From Gemmatimonadota bacterium (GTDB taxonomy: Bacteria; Gemmatimonadota; Gemmatimonadetes; Gemmatimonadales; Gemmatimonadaceae): a DNA stretch of 64,000 nucleotides. The position numbers and the translations under genes were made by a program. Positions 7,660 to 16,780 of this stretch are shown piece after piece. Positions within the stretch are counted from its first letter, which is position 1. Every line of letters begins with the position of its first letter. The notes under the pieces were generated by a model. That model ran no database searches, had not been told where the DNA came from, and saw nothing but the letters and a program-made list of their open reading frames with translations. The stretch covers positions 102,125 to 166,124 of the forward strand of contig JADJAD010000017.1 of assembly GCA_016704465.1 (NCBI GenBank), read 5' to 3'.

Positions 7660-9711
7660 ATGTCCCTCACGCGGAAATCACGAGTCGTGGCGTCGGTAGG
7701 CGCCGTGCTACTCGGCGTGACGTACCTGTACGCCTGTGCCCCCACCACGAAGACGAGCGGCATCGGCAACGTCGGCGACGCTGCCGCGCGTACGTACGTC
7801 GCACCTGGCAGCTACGACGAATTCTACTTTTTCGCCTCTGGAGGCTTCTCGGGACAGGTGGCGGTCTACGGTCTGCCGTCGGGGCGCTTGCTCAAGGTCA
7901 TCCCGGTCTTCTCGCAGAACGCCGAGAACGGGTACGGCTACAACGTCGAGACGAAGGCGATGCTCAATTCCTCGTGGGGGCTCATTCCCTGGGATGACTC
8001 GCACCATCCGTCGCTCTCGATGACCGGCGGTGAACACGACGGCCGCTGGCTCTTCATCAATGCGAACAACACGCCGCGCTTCGCCCGGATCGACCTCAAG
8101 TCGTTCGAGACGGTCGAGACGCTCGAACTTCCGAACACGGGGGGCAACCACGGCTCGCCCTACACGACCGAGAACAGCGAGTACGTGATCAGCGCCACCC
8201 GCTTCTCCGTCCCCATTCCGCAGAAGGATGTCGGCTTCGACAAGTTCGCCGACGAGTTCAAGGGGACGATCTCCTTCGTGAAGGCCGACGAGTTCGGCAA
8301 GATGGACCTCGCCTTCCAGATCCTCGTCCCCGGTTTCAACTACGACCTCGGACGTCCGGGCAAGGGTCCGTCGCACGGCTGGGTCTTCTTCACCTCGTAC
8401 AATACCGAGCAGGCGCACACCAAGCTCGAGGTGAACGCGTCGAAGAACGACAAGGACTACATCGCTGCCGTCAACTGGAAGGCGGCCGAGGCGTGCGTGG
8501 CCGCGGGGAAGGCCAAGACCTGGCCGACCCGCTACGCCCACAACGTCTATAACGACAGCACGCACTCGGCGAGCACCGAGTTCAAGACCTCGGTCAAGGT
8601 GCTCGATCCGAAGGACTGCGAGGGGACGGTCTACTTCCTGCCCACCCCGAAGTCGCCGCACGGCGTCGACGTCGACCCCACCGGCGAGTACATCGTCGGC
8701 GGCGGCAAGCTGGCCACCGTGATCCCGGTGCACTCGTTCAGCAAGATGCAGACAGCCATCACCGAAAAGAAGTTCGACTCGGAAGCGTACGGCATCCCGG
8801 TCATCAACTACGACGCGACGATGTACTGCGAGGTGCAGAACCCGGGTCTCGGCCCCCTGCATAACGAGTTCGACGCGCAGGGCAACGCCTACACGTCGGT
8901 CTTCATTTCGTCGGAGATCGTGAAGTGGTCGCTCAAGGATTGCGTCGTCAGCGACCGCGTCCCCACCTACTACTCGATCGGCCACCTGTCCGTCATGGGC
9001 GGTGATACCAAGACGCCGTACGGCAAGTACGTGGTGGCCATGAACAAGATCACCAAGGATCGCTATCTCCCGACCGGCCCGGAGCTCGCCCACTCGGCGC
9101 AGCTGTACGACATCTCGGGGCCCAAGATGAAGCTCCTGCTCGACTTCCCGACGATCGGCGAGCCGCACTACGCGCAGGCGATCCTGGCCAGCAAGATCAA
9201 GGGCGAACAGGTACGCTTCTACAAGCTGGCCGACAACCACCATCCGTACGTGGCCCGCAGCGAGCAGGAAACCGGCGTGTCGCGCAGTGGCAAGACGGTG
9301 CACGTCAAGATTACCGCGATCCGCTCGCACTTCGCCCCGGACAACATCGAGGGCGTGCAGGTCGGCGACACGGTGCTCGTCCACGTCACGAACCTCGAGC
9401 AGGACTGGGACGTGCCGCACGGCCTCGCGGCGATGGGCTCGTTTTCCGACGCCGAGGTGCTGGTGATGCCGGGGCAGACCCGCACGCTCACCTGGGTCGC
9501 GAAGTACCCGGGGGTCTATCCCTTCTACTGCACCGACTTCTGCAGCGCGCTCCACCAGGAGATGTCGGGGTACGTGCGGGTGGCGCCCACCGGATCCATG
9601 GTCGCGCTCTCCGCCACCACCAGCCCGAACACGCAGCTGGCACGACTCGCCGCCAGCGCGCAGACCCCGCCGCCAGCGCCAAAAGCGCCGAGCGCCCCGA
9701 GCGGTCGATAG
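7660..9711 (+). CDS. nosZ: Nitrous-oxide reductase, clade II (Sec-dependent)
   Basis: A 683-residue two-domain copper enzyme that reduces N2O to N2 in the periplasm. The N-terminal signal has no twin-arginine motif, only a hydrophobic stretch ending YLYACAP, so it is Sec- or lipoprotein-type as in clade II NosZ. The seven-bladed propeller carries the CuZ histidines (DSHHPS at about 112-117, GGNHGSPY at 161-168, SPHGVDVDP, GPLHNEFD, GEPHYAQ). The C-terminal cupredoxin domain carries the CuA motif CTDFCSALHQEM, with Cys624, Cys628, His632 and Met635. All key ligands seem present. It heads the nos cluster and is followed by a strong terminator-like hairpin. A Pro/Ala-rich tail of about 40 residues ends the protein. 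Confidence 0.97.
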   Translation: MSLTRKSRVVASVGAVLLGVTYLYACAPTTKTSGIGNVGDAAARTYVAPGSYDEFYFFASGGFSGQVAVYGLPSGRLLKVIPVFSQNAENGYGYNVETKAMLNSSWGLIPWDDSHHPSLSMTGGEHDGRWLFINANNTPRFARIDLKSFETVETLELPNTGGNHGSPYTTENSEYVISATRFSVPIPQKDVGFDKFADEFKGTISFVKADEFGKMDLAFQILVPGFNYDLGRPGKGPSHGWVFFTSYNTEQAHTKLEVNASKNDKDYIAAVNWKAAEACVAAGKAKTWPTRYAHNVYNDSTHSASTEFKTSVKVLDPKDCEGTVYFLPTPKSPHGVDVDPTGEYIVGGGKLATVIPVHSFSKMQTAITEKKFDSEAYGIPVINYDATMYCEVQNPGLGPLHNEFDAQGNAYTSVFISSEIVKWSLKDCVVSDRVPTYYSIGHLSVMGGDTKTPYGKYVVAMNKITKDRYLPTGPELAHSAQLYDISGPKMKLLLDFPTIGEPHYAQAILASKIKGEQVRFYKLADNHHPYVARSEQETGVSRSGKTVHVKITAIRSHFAPDNIEGVQVGDTVLVHVTNLEQDWDVPHGLAAMGSFSDAEVLVMPGQTRTLTWVAKYPGVYPFYCTDFCSALHQEMSGYVRVAPTGSMVALSATTSPNTQLARLAASAQTPPPAPKAPSAPSGR

Positions 9712-9723
9712 CGCGAAGTACGA

Positions 9724-9757
9724 GGGGCGGGCGCCGCATGGCCCGCCCCCACTTTTT
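9724..9757 (+). terminator. Rho-independent terminator or attenuator between nosZ and nosB
   Basis: A 9-bp perfect G+C stem (GGGGCGGGC with GCCCGCCCC) and 8-nt loop are followed by CACTTTTT, starting 13 bp after the nosZ stop. It would lower transcription of the accessory genes relative to nosZ, a sensible stoichiometry for an enzyme and its maturation factors. Confidence 0.75.
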
Positions 9758-9777
9758 CCTTCACACGAGTTCCTGAC

Positions 9778-10419
9778 ATGATGTCCGTGCGTGCCCGTTT
9801 CCTGATCGTCCTGGCCGCCCTCCTTCTGCTCCCGATGTTCGTCACCCCCATCTGGCGTGTGTACCTTCAGGCACCGCAGTACCCCGAGGGGATCGGGATG
9901 CAGATCTGGATCAACACGGTGAAGGGGATCAAGGAGAACGACCTGGACAACATCAACAACCTCAACCACTACATCGGCATGAAGCGGATCGAGCCGGACA
10001 CGATCCCCGAGCTGCGCATCATGCCATATATCGTCGGCCTGCTCTGCGCTGCCGGCCTCGTAGCCGCCGCTGTCGGCCGGCGCCGCGGGGCGCAGCTCTG
10101 GGTCGTGGCGTTCATTCTCGTCGCCGTGGTCGGGCTTGCCGACTTCTGGAAATGGGAGTACGACTATGGCCACGACCTCGACATGGAGAACGCCATCATC
10201 AAGGTGCCGGGGATGACGTACCAACCCCCGTTGATCGGCTCCAAGCAGCTGCTGAACTTCACCGCGACGTCGATTCCCGGCGTGGGCGGCATCGCCGCCA
10301 TGCTGGCCGTGGGCGTCGGCGTCCTTGCCCTCGTCATCGACCGTCGACGTCCCGTGTTGGGCGGGGCAGATGGCGCGACCGTCGGTGCGGGGGAGCGTGC
10401 CGCCTCCCTCGTGGCCTGA
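9778..10419 (+). CDS. nosB: NosB-like membrane protein of the clade II nos cluster
   Basis: A 213-residue integral membrane protein. An N-terminal membrane segment (FLIVLAALLLLPMFVTPIW) is followed by a conserved external stretch (GIGMQIWINTVKGI, NNLNHYIGMKRIEPD). Three more hydrophobic segments come next (IVGLLCAAGLVAAAVG, LWVVAFILVAVVGLADFW, GGIAAMLAVGVGVLALVI). A protein of this type lies directly after nosZ in clade II clusters and is called NosB there; its biochemical role is not settled. Assignment is by position and topology. It overlaps nothing and is followed after 4 bp by nosL. Confidence 0.7.
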   Translation: MMSVRARFLIVLAALLLLPMFVTPIWRVYLQAPQYPEGIGMQIWINTVKGIKENDLDNINNLNHYIGMKRIEPDTIPELRIMPYIVGLLCAAGLVAAAVGRRRGAQLWVVAFILVAVVGLADFWKWEYDYGHDLDMENAIIKVPGMTYQPPLIGSKQLLNFTATSIPGVGGIAAMLAVGVGVLALVIDRRRPVLGGADGATVGAGERAASLVA

Positions 10420-10423
10420 GTTG

Positions 10424-11053
10424 ATGCACCTACCTGGCGTCGGGCGCCCGTTCGGCGCCGTGGTCCGTCCTGCATCCTCACGCCGCTGCGTCCGGCTCGC
10501 CCTGCAACTGGCCGTGCAACTACTCGTGCTGGCCAGCGTTGTGCTGGCCAGCACTGGCTGCGGCGGCGAGAAGGGGCCGCGACCACTCGTCGTCGGCGAG
10601 GACTCGTGCGACTTCTGCAAGATGGCCATCTCCGACCCGCGCTTCGGCGCCGAGGTGCGCACGACAACGGGGCGGCTCGTCACGTTTGACGCGGTGGAGT
10701 GCGTGGCCGGCTACGTCGGCGCGGCCACCGACAAGAGTCGCATCGCCGGGATCTGGGTCGCCGACTACCACGGTGGTGCCATGGTCCCGGCCGACAGCGC
10801 CCTCTTCGTGAGCGGCGGTTCGCTGCACAGTCCGATGGGACGCCAACTCACGTCGTTCGCCCCGTCGATCTCCGCGGACTCGCTCGCCACGCTCTACGGC
10901 GGGACCGTCATCAGGTGGGCCGAGGTACTGGCGATGGCGCCGACCCCGCCGCATGGTTCGTCGCATGTCCCACCGTCTGGCGAGCCGTCAGGCGGCTCGC
11001 CATCGACCGGGAACGCGCCCAGCGACGAGACGACCCCGACGCATGAACATTGA
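10424..11053 (+). CDS. nosL: NosL copper-chaperone lipoprotein
   Basis: About 209 residues. The start is the ATG at 10424, 4 bp after nosB. A signal peptide ends in a lipobox (LASTGCGG). The conserved copper-binding motif SCDFCKMAISDPRFGAE follows, and then VTFDAVECVAGYV, both typical of NosL, which delivers Cu(I) to apo-NosZ in the periplasm. The C-terminus is a low-complexity Pro/Gly/Ser tail ending THEH, which could add metal binding. The stop overlaps the first possible start of nosD. Confidence 0.9.
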   Translation: MHLPGVGRPFGAVVRPASSRRCVRLALQLAVQLLVLASVVLASTGCGGEKGPRPLVVGEDSCDFCKMAISDPRFGAEVRTTTGRLVTFDAVECVAGYVGAATDKSRIAGIWVADYHGGAMVPADSALFVSGGSLHSPMGRQLTSFAPSISADSLATLYGGTVIRWAEVLAMAPTPPHGSSHVPPSGEPSGGSPSTGNAPSDETTPTHEH

Positions 11054-12576
11054 GCCGCGGCGCGTTCCGCGCACGGCCCGTCCGCCGGCGACATCGACCC
11101 GCTCGTGAGCACTGCACCGTGAGCTCCCTACTCACCACGTGCGACGTCTGGCGATCGACGACTCCTGCAGCCCCATGTGGCGCGTGTCGGGCCTACCTAC
11201 ACGATGCGTGCGCGTGCGATACGAGCGGTGCGTGCGCGCGCCGACTCCGCACGCGTCTCCGTGTGCTCGGTCGTGCACTGTGTGTCTCGCTGGTGTCCGC
11301 GAGTCTCGGCGTGCCATCGCCGGCCATCGCGCAATCGTCCCCATCACCTGCGCGCGCTCAGGGGGCTGGTCCCACCAGCGCCGCGCTCATCGTCGTCTCT
11401 CCCGACGGTCCCGTGCAGCGCGTGGGCGATGCACTGCGACTCGCCGCTGCCGGGGGTCGCGTACTCGTCAAGCCGGGGCTGTACCTCGAGCCGACGCTGC
11501 GCATCGAGCGTCCGGTCACGCTCGAGGGGGAGCCGGGCGCGATCCTCGACGGTGGCGGCACCCACACCATCCTCGAGATCGCCGCCGATGATGTCACCGT
11601 GCGCGGTCTCACGTTGCGCAACACCGGCCCCAGTCAGAGTGAGGAGCGCGCCGGGATTCGCGCCGCGGGGGTGCGCAACTGCCGCATCGAGTCCAACCAC
11701 CTCGACCAGACGCTGTTCGCCATCTACCTCGCCGACGTGCAGGACTGCCTGGTCCGCGCCAACATTGTGCGCGGCCCCGAGTCGGCACAGATGGTCTCGG
11801 GCAACGGGATCCACGTCTGGTCGAGCCGACAGGTGCAAGTGCTCGACAACGACGTGCGCGGGCACCGCGACGGCATCTATTTCGAGTTCGTCTCCGACGG
11901 ACACGTGGTGGGGAACCGCTCCGAGCGCAGCGCGCGATACGGCATGCATTTCATGTTCTCGAACGACTGCCGCTATGAGCGCAACCTGTACCTCCAGAAC
12001 AACAACGGCGTGGCGGTCATGTACTCCAAGCGGGCGGAGTTCATCGACAATCGCTTTGAGCGCAACTGGGGGAGCGCCGCCTACGGCCTCCTGCTCAAGG
12101 ACATCAACGACTCACGCATCGAGGGCAATCAGTTCGTGAGCAACTCGGTCGGCCTCTACCTCGAGGACGCCAACCGCAATCGGGTGATCGGCAATACATT
12201 TCAGGGCAACGGGTGGGCGCTCAAGTCGCTCGCCAACGCCCTGGACAACGTGTACGAACACAACATCTTCGAGGGGAACGCCTTCGACGTGGGAACCAAC
12301 AGCCGCTCGAACGTCTCGTTCTTTCGCGAGAACTACTGGGACCGCTATCGCGGCTACGACCTGGACCGGGACGGATTCGGCGACGTGCCACACGCCCCGG
12401 TGCGCCTGTTCGCCCTGGTCGTCGAACGCGCGCCGGCGACCCTGATCCTGCTGCGTTCGCTCCTCGTGGACCTGCTCGACCTTGCCGAACGGGTGATCCC
12501 GTCGCTCACGCCGGAGACGCTGCTCGATGATCGCCCGCTGATGAAGCGTCCCGAGAGGCAGGTGTCCCGTGGTTAG
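11050..12576 (+). CDS. nosD: NosD periplasmic copper-processing protein
   Basis: Right-handed parallel beta-helix protein (PbH1 repeats) that works with NosF and NosY in NosZ copper-site assembly. The repeats are clear: DDVTVRGLTLRNTG, CRIESNHLDQTLFAIYLADV, CLVRANIVRG, VQVLDNDVRGHRDGIYFEF, NRNRVIGNTFQGNGWALKS. The typical C-terminus FRENYWDRYRGYDLDRDGFG is present. The start is uncertain. The coordinates use TTG at 11050 overlapping the nosL stop, but the first about 70 codons are Cys/Arg-rich and unlike a leader. GTG at 11263 gives a good signal peptide (ALCVSLVSASLGVPSPAIAQ) and is my preferred start. It overlaps nosF by 8 bp. Confidence 0.92.
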   Translation: MSRGAFRARPVRRRHRPAREHCTVSSLLTTCDVWRSTTPAAPCGACRAYLHDACACDTSGACARRLRTRLRVLGRALCVSLVSASLGVPSPAIAQSSPSPARAQGAGPTSAALIVVSPDGPVQRVGDALRLAAAGGRVLVKPGLYLEPTLRIERPVTLEGEPGAILDGGGTHTILEIAADDVTVRGLTLRNTGPSQSEERAGIRAAGVRNCRIESNHLDQTLFAIYLADVQDCLVRANIVRGPESAQMVSGNGIHVWSSRQVQVLDNDVRGHRDGIYFEFVSDGHVVGNRSERSARYGMHFMFSNDCRYERNLYLQNNNGVAVMYSKRAEFIDNRFERNWGSAAYGLLLKDINDSRIEGNQFVSNSVGLYLEDANRNRVIGNTFQGNGWALKSLANALDNVYEHNIFEGNAFDVGTNSRSNVSFFRENYWDRYRGYDLDRDGFGDVPHAPVRLFALVVERAPATLILLRSLLVDLLDLAERVIPSLTPETLLDDRPLMKRPERQVSRG

Positions 12577-13309
12577 GGCGCGCGGGGTGGACAAGCGCTA
12601 TGGCAAGCTGCCGGTGTTGCGCGGCCTCGACCTCGACGTGGAGCGCGGGCAGGTGACGGCGATCGTCGGACCCAATGCGTCGGGCAAGACGACGTTCAAC
12701 AAGATCCTGCTCGGACTCGTGCGCGCCGATCGCGGCGAGGTGCACATCGACGGACACCGGGTCGACGAGGATCCGTCGTATCGCGCGCGCATCGGCTACA
12801 TGCCGCAATCGGCGCGCTTTCCGGAGAACCTCTGCGCCGACGATGTCTTTCGCATGCTGGCCGACCTGCGCGGCGCGTCCGAGGCCTCGCGCGACGAGGA
12901 ACTCATCGAATCGCTGGTCCTCGGCCCGGTGCTGCGCACGCCGATCCGCGTGCTCTCAGGCGGCATGCGCCAGCGCGTCAACGCCGCCCTCGCCTTCCTG
13001 TTCCGCCCCGAGCTGCTCCTGCTCGACGAGCCGACCGCTGCACTCGACCCGATCTCGAGCGGCGTCCTGAAGGACAAGATTCGCCAGGAGCGCGACGCCG
13101 GTCGCACGTTCATTCTCACCTCGCACGTGCTGAGCGAGCTGGAAGAACTCGCCGACCGCGTCGCCTTCCTGCTGGAGGGACAGGTACGGTTCTCCGGATC
13201 GCAGGAGGAGCTCAAGGCCAAGACGGGCGAGGCCACGCTGGAGCGCGCAATTGCCCAGCTCATGCGACAAGGGGCCGCCGAGCCCCCGGCCGTCGCGCGC
13301 GTCTCGTGA
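12569..13309 (+). CDS. nosF: NosF ABC-transporter ATPase
   Basis: A 246-residue ATPase subunit of the NosFY transporter. It has Walker A GPNASGKTT, Q-loop YMPQS, signature LSGGMRQR, Walker B LLLLDEPTAALDP and switch HVL. It starts with GTG inside the end of nosD, so translation is coupled. With NosY it is thought to move a sulfur species or otherwise support CuZ assembly on NosD. Confidence 0.95.
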   Translation: MVRARGVDKRYGKLPVLRGLDLDVERGQVTAIVGPNASGKTTFNKILLGLVRADRGEVHIDGHRVDEDPSYRARIGYMPQSARFPENLCADDVFRMLADLRGASEASRDEELIESLVLGPVLRTPIRVLSGGMRQRVNAALAFLFRPELLLLDEPTAALDPISSGVLKDKIRQERDAGRTFILTSHVLSELEELADRVAFLLEGQVRFSGSQEELKAKTGEATLERAIAQLMRQGAAEPPAVARVS

Positions 13310-13316
13310 GACAGAA

Positions 13317-14105
13317 ATGACCATCCTCAAGGTCGTGCGTTACGTCATCCTCGACGTGGTCCGCAATCGCTGGGTGCTCGCCTACGGACTCTTCTTCCTC
13401 GCGGTGACTGACGTCCTGCTACGGCTGGGCGGGAGCGGGCCGCGCGCGATGCTCAGCCTGCTCAACGTCGTCGTCCTGCTCATCCCCCTGGTCACGATCG
13501 TCTTCGGGACCATCTACTGGCACGGGGCCCGCGAGTTCAACGAACTCCTGCTCTCGCAGCCGGTGGCGCGCGGGACGCTCTTCCATGGACTATTCGCCGG
13601 GCTCGTCATCCCGCTCTCGGTCGCCTTCGTGGTCGGCGTCACGATTCCCGTTCTCGTCCAGCGGGCCGCGGACGGGCAAACCACGAAGCTGCTGCTGCTC
13701 CTCCTGTTGGCCGGTTGCGCGCTCACCGCGGTGTTCGGAGCGCTGGCGGTGCTCATCGCGGGCCTGGTGGACGACCGGCTCAAGGGACTGGGGATCGCGC
13801 TCGGGGTGTGGCTGGTCATGACCGTGGCGTACGACGGCCTCGTGCTCTGGGTGGCGATGGCCTTCCAGGACTATCCGATCGAGGGGGCGATGCTCGCCCT
13901 CAGTTTCGCCAACCCGGTGGACCTCGCGCGCGTGCTGCTCGTGCTGCGCTTCGACGTCTCGGCGCTCATGGGCTACACCGGGGCCGTGATGCAGCGCATG
14001 CTCGGGACACCGCTCGGCATCGCCGCCGCCATCGGCGGGCTCGCGGCCTGGACCATCGTTCCGGGACTGTTCGCGCTGCGTGCCTTTCATCGGCGCGACT
14101 TCTAG
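13317..14105 (+). CDS. nosY: NosY ABC-transporter permease
   Basis: A 262-residue membrane permease with about six hydrophobic segments (VVVLLIPLVTIVFGTIYW; LFAGLVIPLSVAFVVGVTIP; LLLLLLLAGCALTAVFGAL; LGIALGVWLVMTVAYDGLVL and two more). GAREFNELLLSQPVARGTLF is a typical cytoplasmic coupling loop of NosY-type permeases. The start is the ATG at 13317, seven bases after the nosF stop. It is the last gene of the tight nosLDFY group. Confidence 0.92.
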   Translation: MTILKVVRYVILDVVRNRWVLAYGLFFLAVTDVLLRLGGSGPRAMLSLLNVVVLLIPLVTIVFGTIYWHGAREFNELLLSQPVARGTLFHGLFAGLVIPLSVAFVVGVTIPVLVQRAADGQTTKLLLLLLLAGCALTAVFGALAVLIAGLVDDRLKGLGIALGVWLVMTVAYDGLVLWVAMAFQDYPIEGAMLALSFANPVDLARVLLVLRFDVSALMGYTGAVMQRMLGTPLGIAAAIGGLAAWTIVPGLFALRAFHRRDF

Positions 14106-14211
14106 GCGGGCTGGGCGGTGGGGTAGCTTCGGCCGGGCCAGCGCGACGGTACGTTCACGTAGGGATTTCTGGGACACCACGACAGGGGAGCCCCGACTCG
14201 AAATACCTGTA

Positions 14212-14232
14212 GTGCGAATGTAGCATTCACAC
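14212..14232. promoter_or_regulatory. 21-bp dyad GTGNGAATG-TAG-CATTCNCAC before the nos cytochrome
   Basis: The arms GTGcGAATG and CATTCaCAC are reverse complements around a TAG centre, 58 bp before the cytochrome c start at 14291. The region between nosY and the cytochrome gene is otherwise featureless. The A/T-rich core resembles redox- or NO-regulator half-sites in general form, but differs from the dyad in front of nosZ, so a second regulator may be involved. Confidence 0.45.
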
Positions 14233-14290
14233 TTTCCCGGGCCTGCCCTCCCGGCATCCCCGATCGCTCTCACCAACTTCTGGAGCATCC

Positions 14291-14734
14291 ATGCGCGCCC
14301 TTTCGTCCCTTGTTGTTCTTGTCGCCACCGTGGCCGCGTGCGGCGGCGGCGGAGAGGCCTCCAGCGATTCCGCGCCGGCGACGTCCGCGGGTGACGCCGC
14401 CGTGGCGTCCACCTCCGGATCGTTCGATCCGGCGACGATCACGCCGGCCATGGTGGCGCAGGGCGATAGCCTCTTCCACGGGCTGATCGGCGCGACCTCG
14501 TGCCAGGCGTGTCACGGCGCCGACGGGGCGCAGGCGACCGTCGCCCCCAACTTGACCGACGGCGAATGGCTGCACAGCGACGGCAGCTGGGAGGGGATCC
14601 ACAAGACCGTCGTGGCAGGCGTCATGGCCCCCAAGCAGTTCACGAGCATCATGCCCCCCTACGGCGGCATCCCGATGACCGAGGAGCACACGCGGGCCGT
14701 CACCGCCTACGTGTACAAGCTGAGCCACCCGTAG
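14291..14734 (+). CDS. Monohaem cytochrome c lipoprotein, likely NosZ electron donor
   Basis: A 147-residue lipoprotein. The signal peptide ends VAACGGGG, so Cys17 is the lipidation site, then comes a Ser/Ala-rich linker. The haem motif SCQACHG is followed by FTSIMPPYGG, whose Met is the probable axial ligand. Placement right after nosY matches clade II clusters, where small c-type cytochromes (NosC) pass electrons to NosZ. The function is inferred from position. Confidence 0.85.
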   Translation: MRALSSLVVLVATVAACGGGGEASSDSAPATSAGDAAVASTSGSFDPATITPAMVAQGDSLFHGLIGATSCQACHGADGAQATVAPNLTDGEWLHSDGSWEGIHKTVVAGVMAPKQFTSIMPPYGGIPMTEEHTRAVTAYVYKLSHP

Positions 14735-14759
14735 CCCGGTCGGTCGGCCGCGCGTCGGA

Positions 14760-15530
14760 TCAGTTCACGACGTCGAACAACAAGCTGCAGCAGGTGACGC
14801 CTCCTTCGGCCTTGGCCAGTTCTGAGGCGTCGACCCCCACCACACGCAGGCCATGCGCACGCAGCATGGCCTGTGTGCGCGGGTAGGCGGTGGAGTGAAT
14901 GAGCGCGTCGTTCACGAGGACTGCGTTGGCGGCGAACGGCTCGTCGGGATCGACCCGCAGCGCATCGAAGCCGTCGAACTCGGCGGCATCCACCCAGTCG
15001 GGATTGACCAGGATCCAATCGGGACCGACCTGGGTAACGGCGGTCTTGAGGTGGAGCGCGCCGCTCACCGCCACGTCGCGCACCTCGTAGCCGTAGGGCT
15101 CGACCAGTGCCCGCAAGTCTGCGATCCCGTCGCTCGACGTGCGCGGGGTTCGACCGACGAAGAGCGTGCGGCCGAGTCGCAGCACGTCACCGCCGTCGAG
15201 CGTCGCGGGACCCGTCATGCGGACCGAACGCCGGAACGGGGCCACCGCGTCCTCCATCGCATCCACCTCGGCGCGACGCGACGCCGCCCCGGGGCGCGTC
15301 AGCACCGCCACTTCATCCAGCACGACGGCGGTGTCCTCGACAAAGACCGCATCGGGGTGCGCGGGGAGTTCCGCCAAGCGCACGACGCGCACGTCGAGCG
15401 ACTCCAGTGCCGCGATATACGCCTCGTGCTGCTCGCGGGCCACGCCGAGGTGTATGGGGGTGCGCGCGACGTGCGTGAGTTCGCACTCGGCGATGGAAGC
15501 GGAGACTTCGCGTGTCAGGGCGACGATCAT
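14760..15530 (-). CDS. ddaH: Dimethylarginine dimethylaminohydrolase (DDAH)-like enzyme
   Basis: A 256-residue pentein-fold guanidino-hydrolase. It carries FVEDTAVVLDEVAVLTRPG (acidic substrate-binding residues at 65-66), TLDGGDVL, catalytic His in SGALHLKTAV (about 160) and catalytic Cys in GGVTCCSLLF (247 or the adjacent 248). These are the DDAH/arginine-deiminase hallmarks. DDAH converts methylated arginine to citrulline and dimethylamine, but some relatives act on other guanidines. The start is the ATG at 15528-15530. It converges on the nos cytochrome with a 25-bp gap. Confidence 0.85.
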   Translation of the reverse strand: MIVALTREVSASIAECELTHVARTPIHLGVAREQHEAYIAALESLDVRVVRLAELPAHPDAVFVEDTAVVLDEVAVLTRPGAASRRAEVDAMEDAVAPFRRSVRMTGPATLDGGDVLRLGRTLFVGRTPRTSSDGIADLRALVEPYGYEVRDVAVSGALHLKTAVTQVGPDWILVNPDWVDAAEFDGFDALRVDPDEPFAANAVLVNDALIHSTAYPRTQAMLRAHGLRVVGVDASELAKAEGGVTCCSLLFDVVN

Positions 15531-15687
15531 GCCGGGCGTGGGGGGGGTTCGCCCAAAGCTACGCAGCGACACTGACCCTCGCCACAGTGCTCGCCGAGCG
15601 CTCATGGCGCCCCGCTCACGGCGCCCCGCTGACCGCGCCCGCTTGACGGCCGACAGCCAGCGAGAAGTTCCCGGCGACGCCGCCCCG

Positions 15688-16535
15688 CTAGGCCATTCCC
15701 GAGCGCCGCCGGCGCCGCACCGCGACGCCTAGTACCCCCAAGCCGGTCGTGACCAGCGCCAGCGTTGCCGGCTCTGGGGTGACCAGCGCTCCGTCGTAGT
15801 CGTACTCCGGGCATCGTGTCGCGGGAACTTCCGTGCCGATGCGGCGTCCGTAGCCGCACAGGTAGTCCGACGGCGTCCCAGCCGCCCCGATGGCGAGGAA
15901 AAGTCGTCGGCGCCGACGAATCGCGGCGCCCCGGACTGTTCGGCCCACCACAGGGCGAAGTCGAACTTCACCCAGCCGTTGGTCCCCTGCTCGGGGCAGG
16001 TCTGCCACCCCCAGCCGCGGAACGGCGAGGCATAACGACCGAGGTTGCACCCGAGGACGCCTCCGCTCCCGAATGCCGAGTACGTCGAAGACAGCGCGAC
16101 GACCGGCTCGGCGCTGGCGTCCTCGGACAGGAACTGGTTCGGACCCTGGCGCACCGGCCCGTATCGACTGCCGGACTTCGGGGGGTCTATGCTGTGCGGG
16201 AGAAGGTTCACGAACAGGGAGTTGCTGAGATTGTCGTAGCCCCCGTTCTGGCGGTAGAAGCCGATGGTATTCAGCGCCATGGCCGGCTTCGCCGAACGCC
16301 ACCGATACGACCCCTGCAGGTTCTGCAGGTACACCGACATGACCGTCAGCGGTACGCCGTCCAGGAAGCTGTGTCCCGGCAGCCCGGTCGCGTAGTTGGT
16401 ATAGGTAAAGGCGGCGCCGAAACAGGAGGCCTGCCCCGGCGGGCAGTACACGCGCGGCATGAGCTGCGCGCCGACACTACCCGTACTGGCAAGCGTCGCC
16501 ACGAGGACGACGGGGATCCACGAACGCGAACGCAT
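15688..16535 (-). CDS. PEP-CTERM secreted protein, single frameshift
   Basis: The N-terminal signal peptide (WIPVVLVATLASTGSVGAQ) is followed by a Gly/Tyr/Asn-rich extracellular domain with several Cys residues (VYCPPGQASC). The frame breaks in the four-T run (minus sense) near 15900; adding one T joins GADDF to FLAIGAAGTPSDYLCG. The restored end is VTPEPATLALVTTGLGVLG, then AVRRRRRSG. That is a PEP-CTERM sorting tag: PEP motif, membrane helix and Arg cluster. PEP-CTERM proteins are cut and sorted by exosortase, usually with exopolysaccharide production; no exosortase lies in the window. About 282 residues when restored. Confidence 0.8.
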
Positions 16536-16780
16536 CTACTGAGGCTCCTGGACGGGACGTTTTGGCATGCGTGCCCTTGCGCAGCGCCTGATCGATTCGG
16601 CGGATATGCCTCCGCTCGCCGTCAGCTGCGTGCAGCCTGCAAGATCACGCTGCTCGCGCGGAGCGTCGGTGACGCCGCGCCACCTGCAATTGGTGACGCG
16701 GGACGCAAACGCCGGGCGGATTGCCGCGACGCGGCGTGGCGGCTGGCGCAAAACCGGCACCCATTGGATCTTTCGCCCCC

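Noticed and set aside
7708..10683. A 991-codon minus-strand frame antisense to nosZ-nosB.
   Set aside because: It is His/Arg/Val-rich and without domains, the usual shadow of a G+C-rich gene with strong third-position bias.
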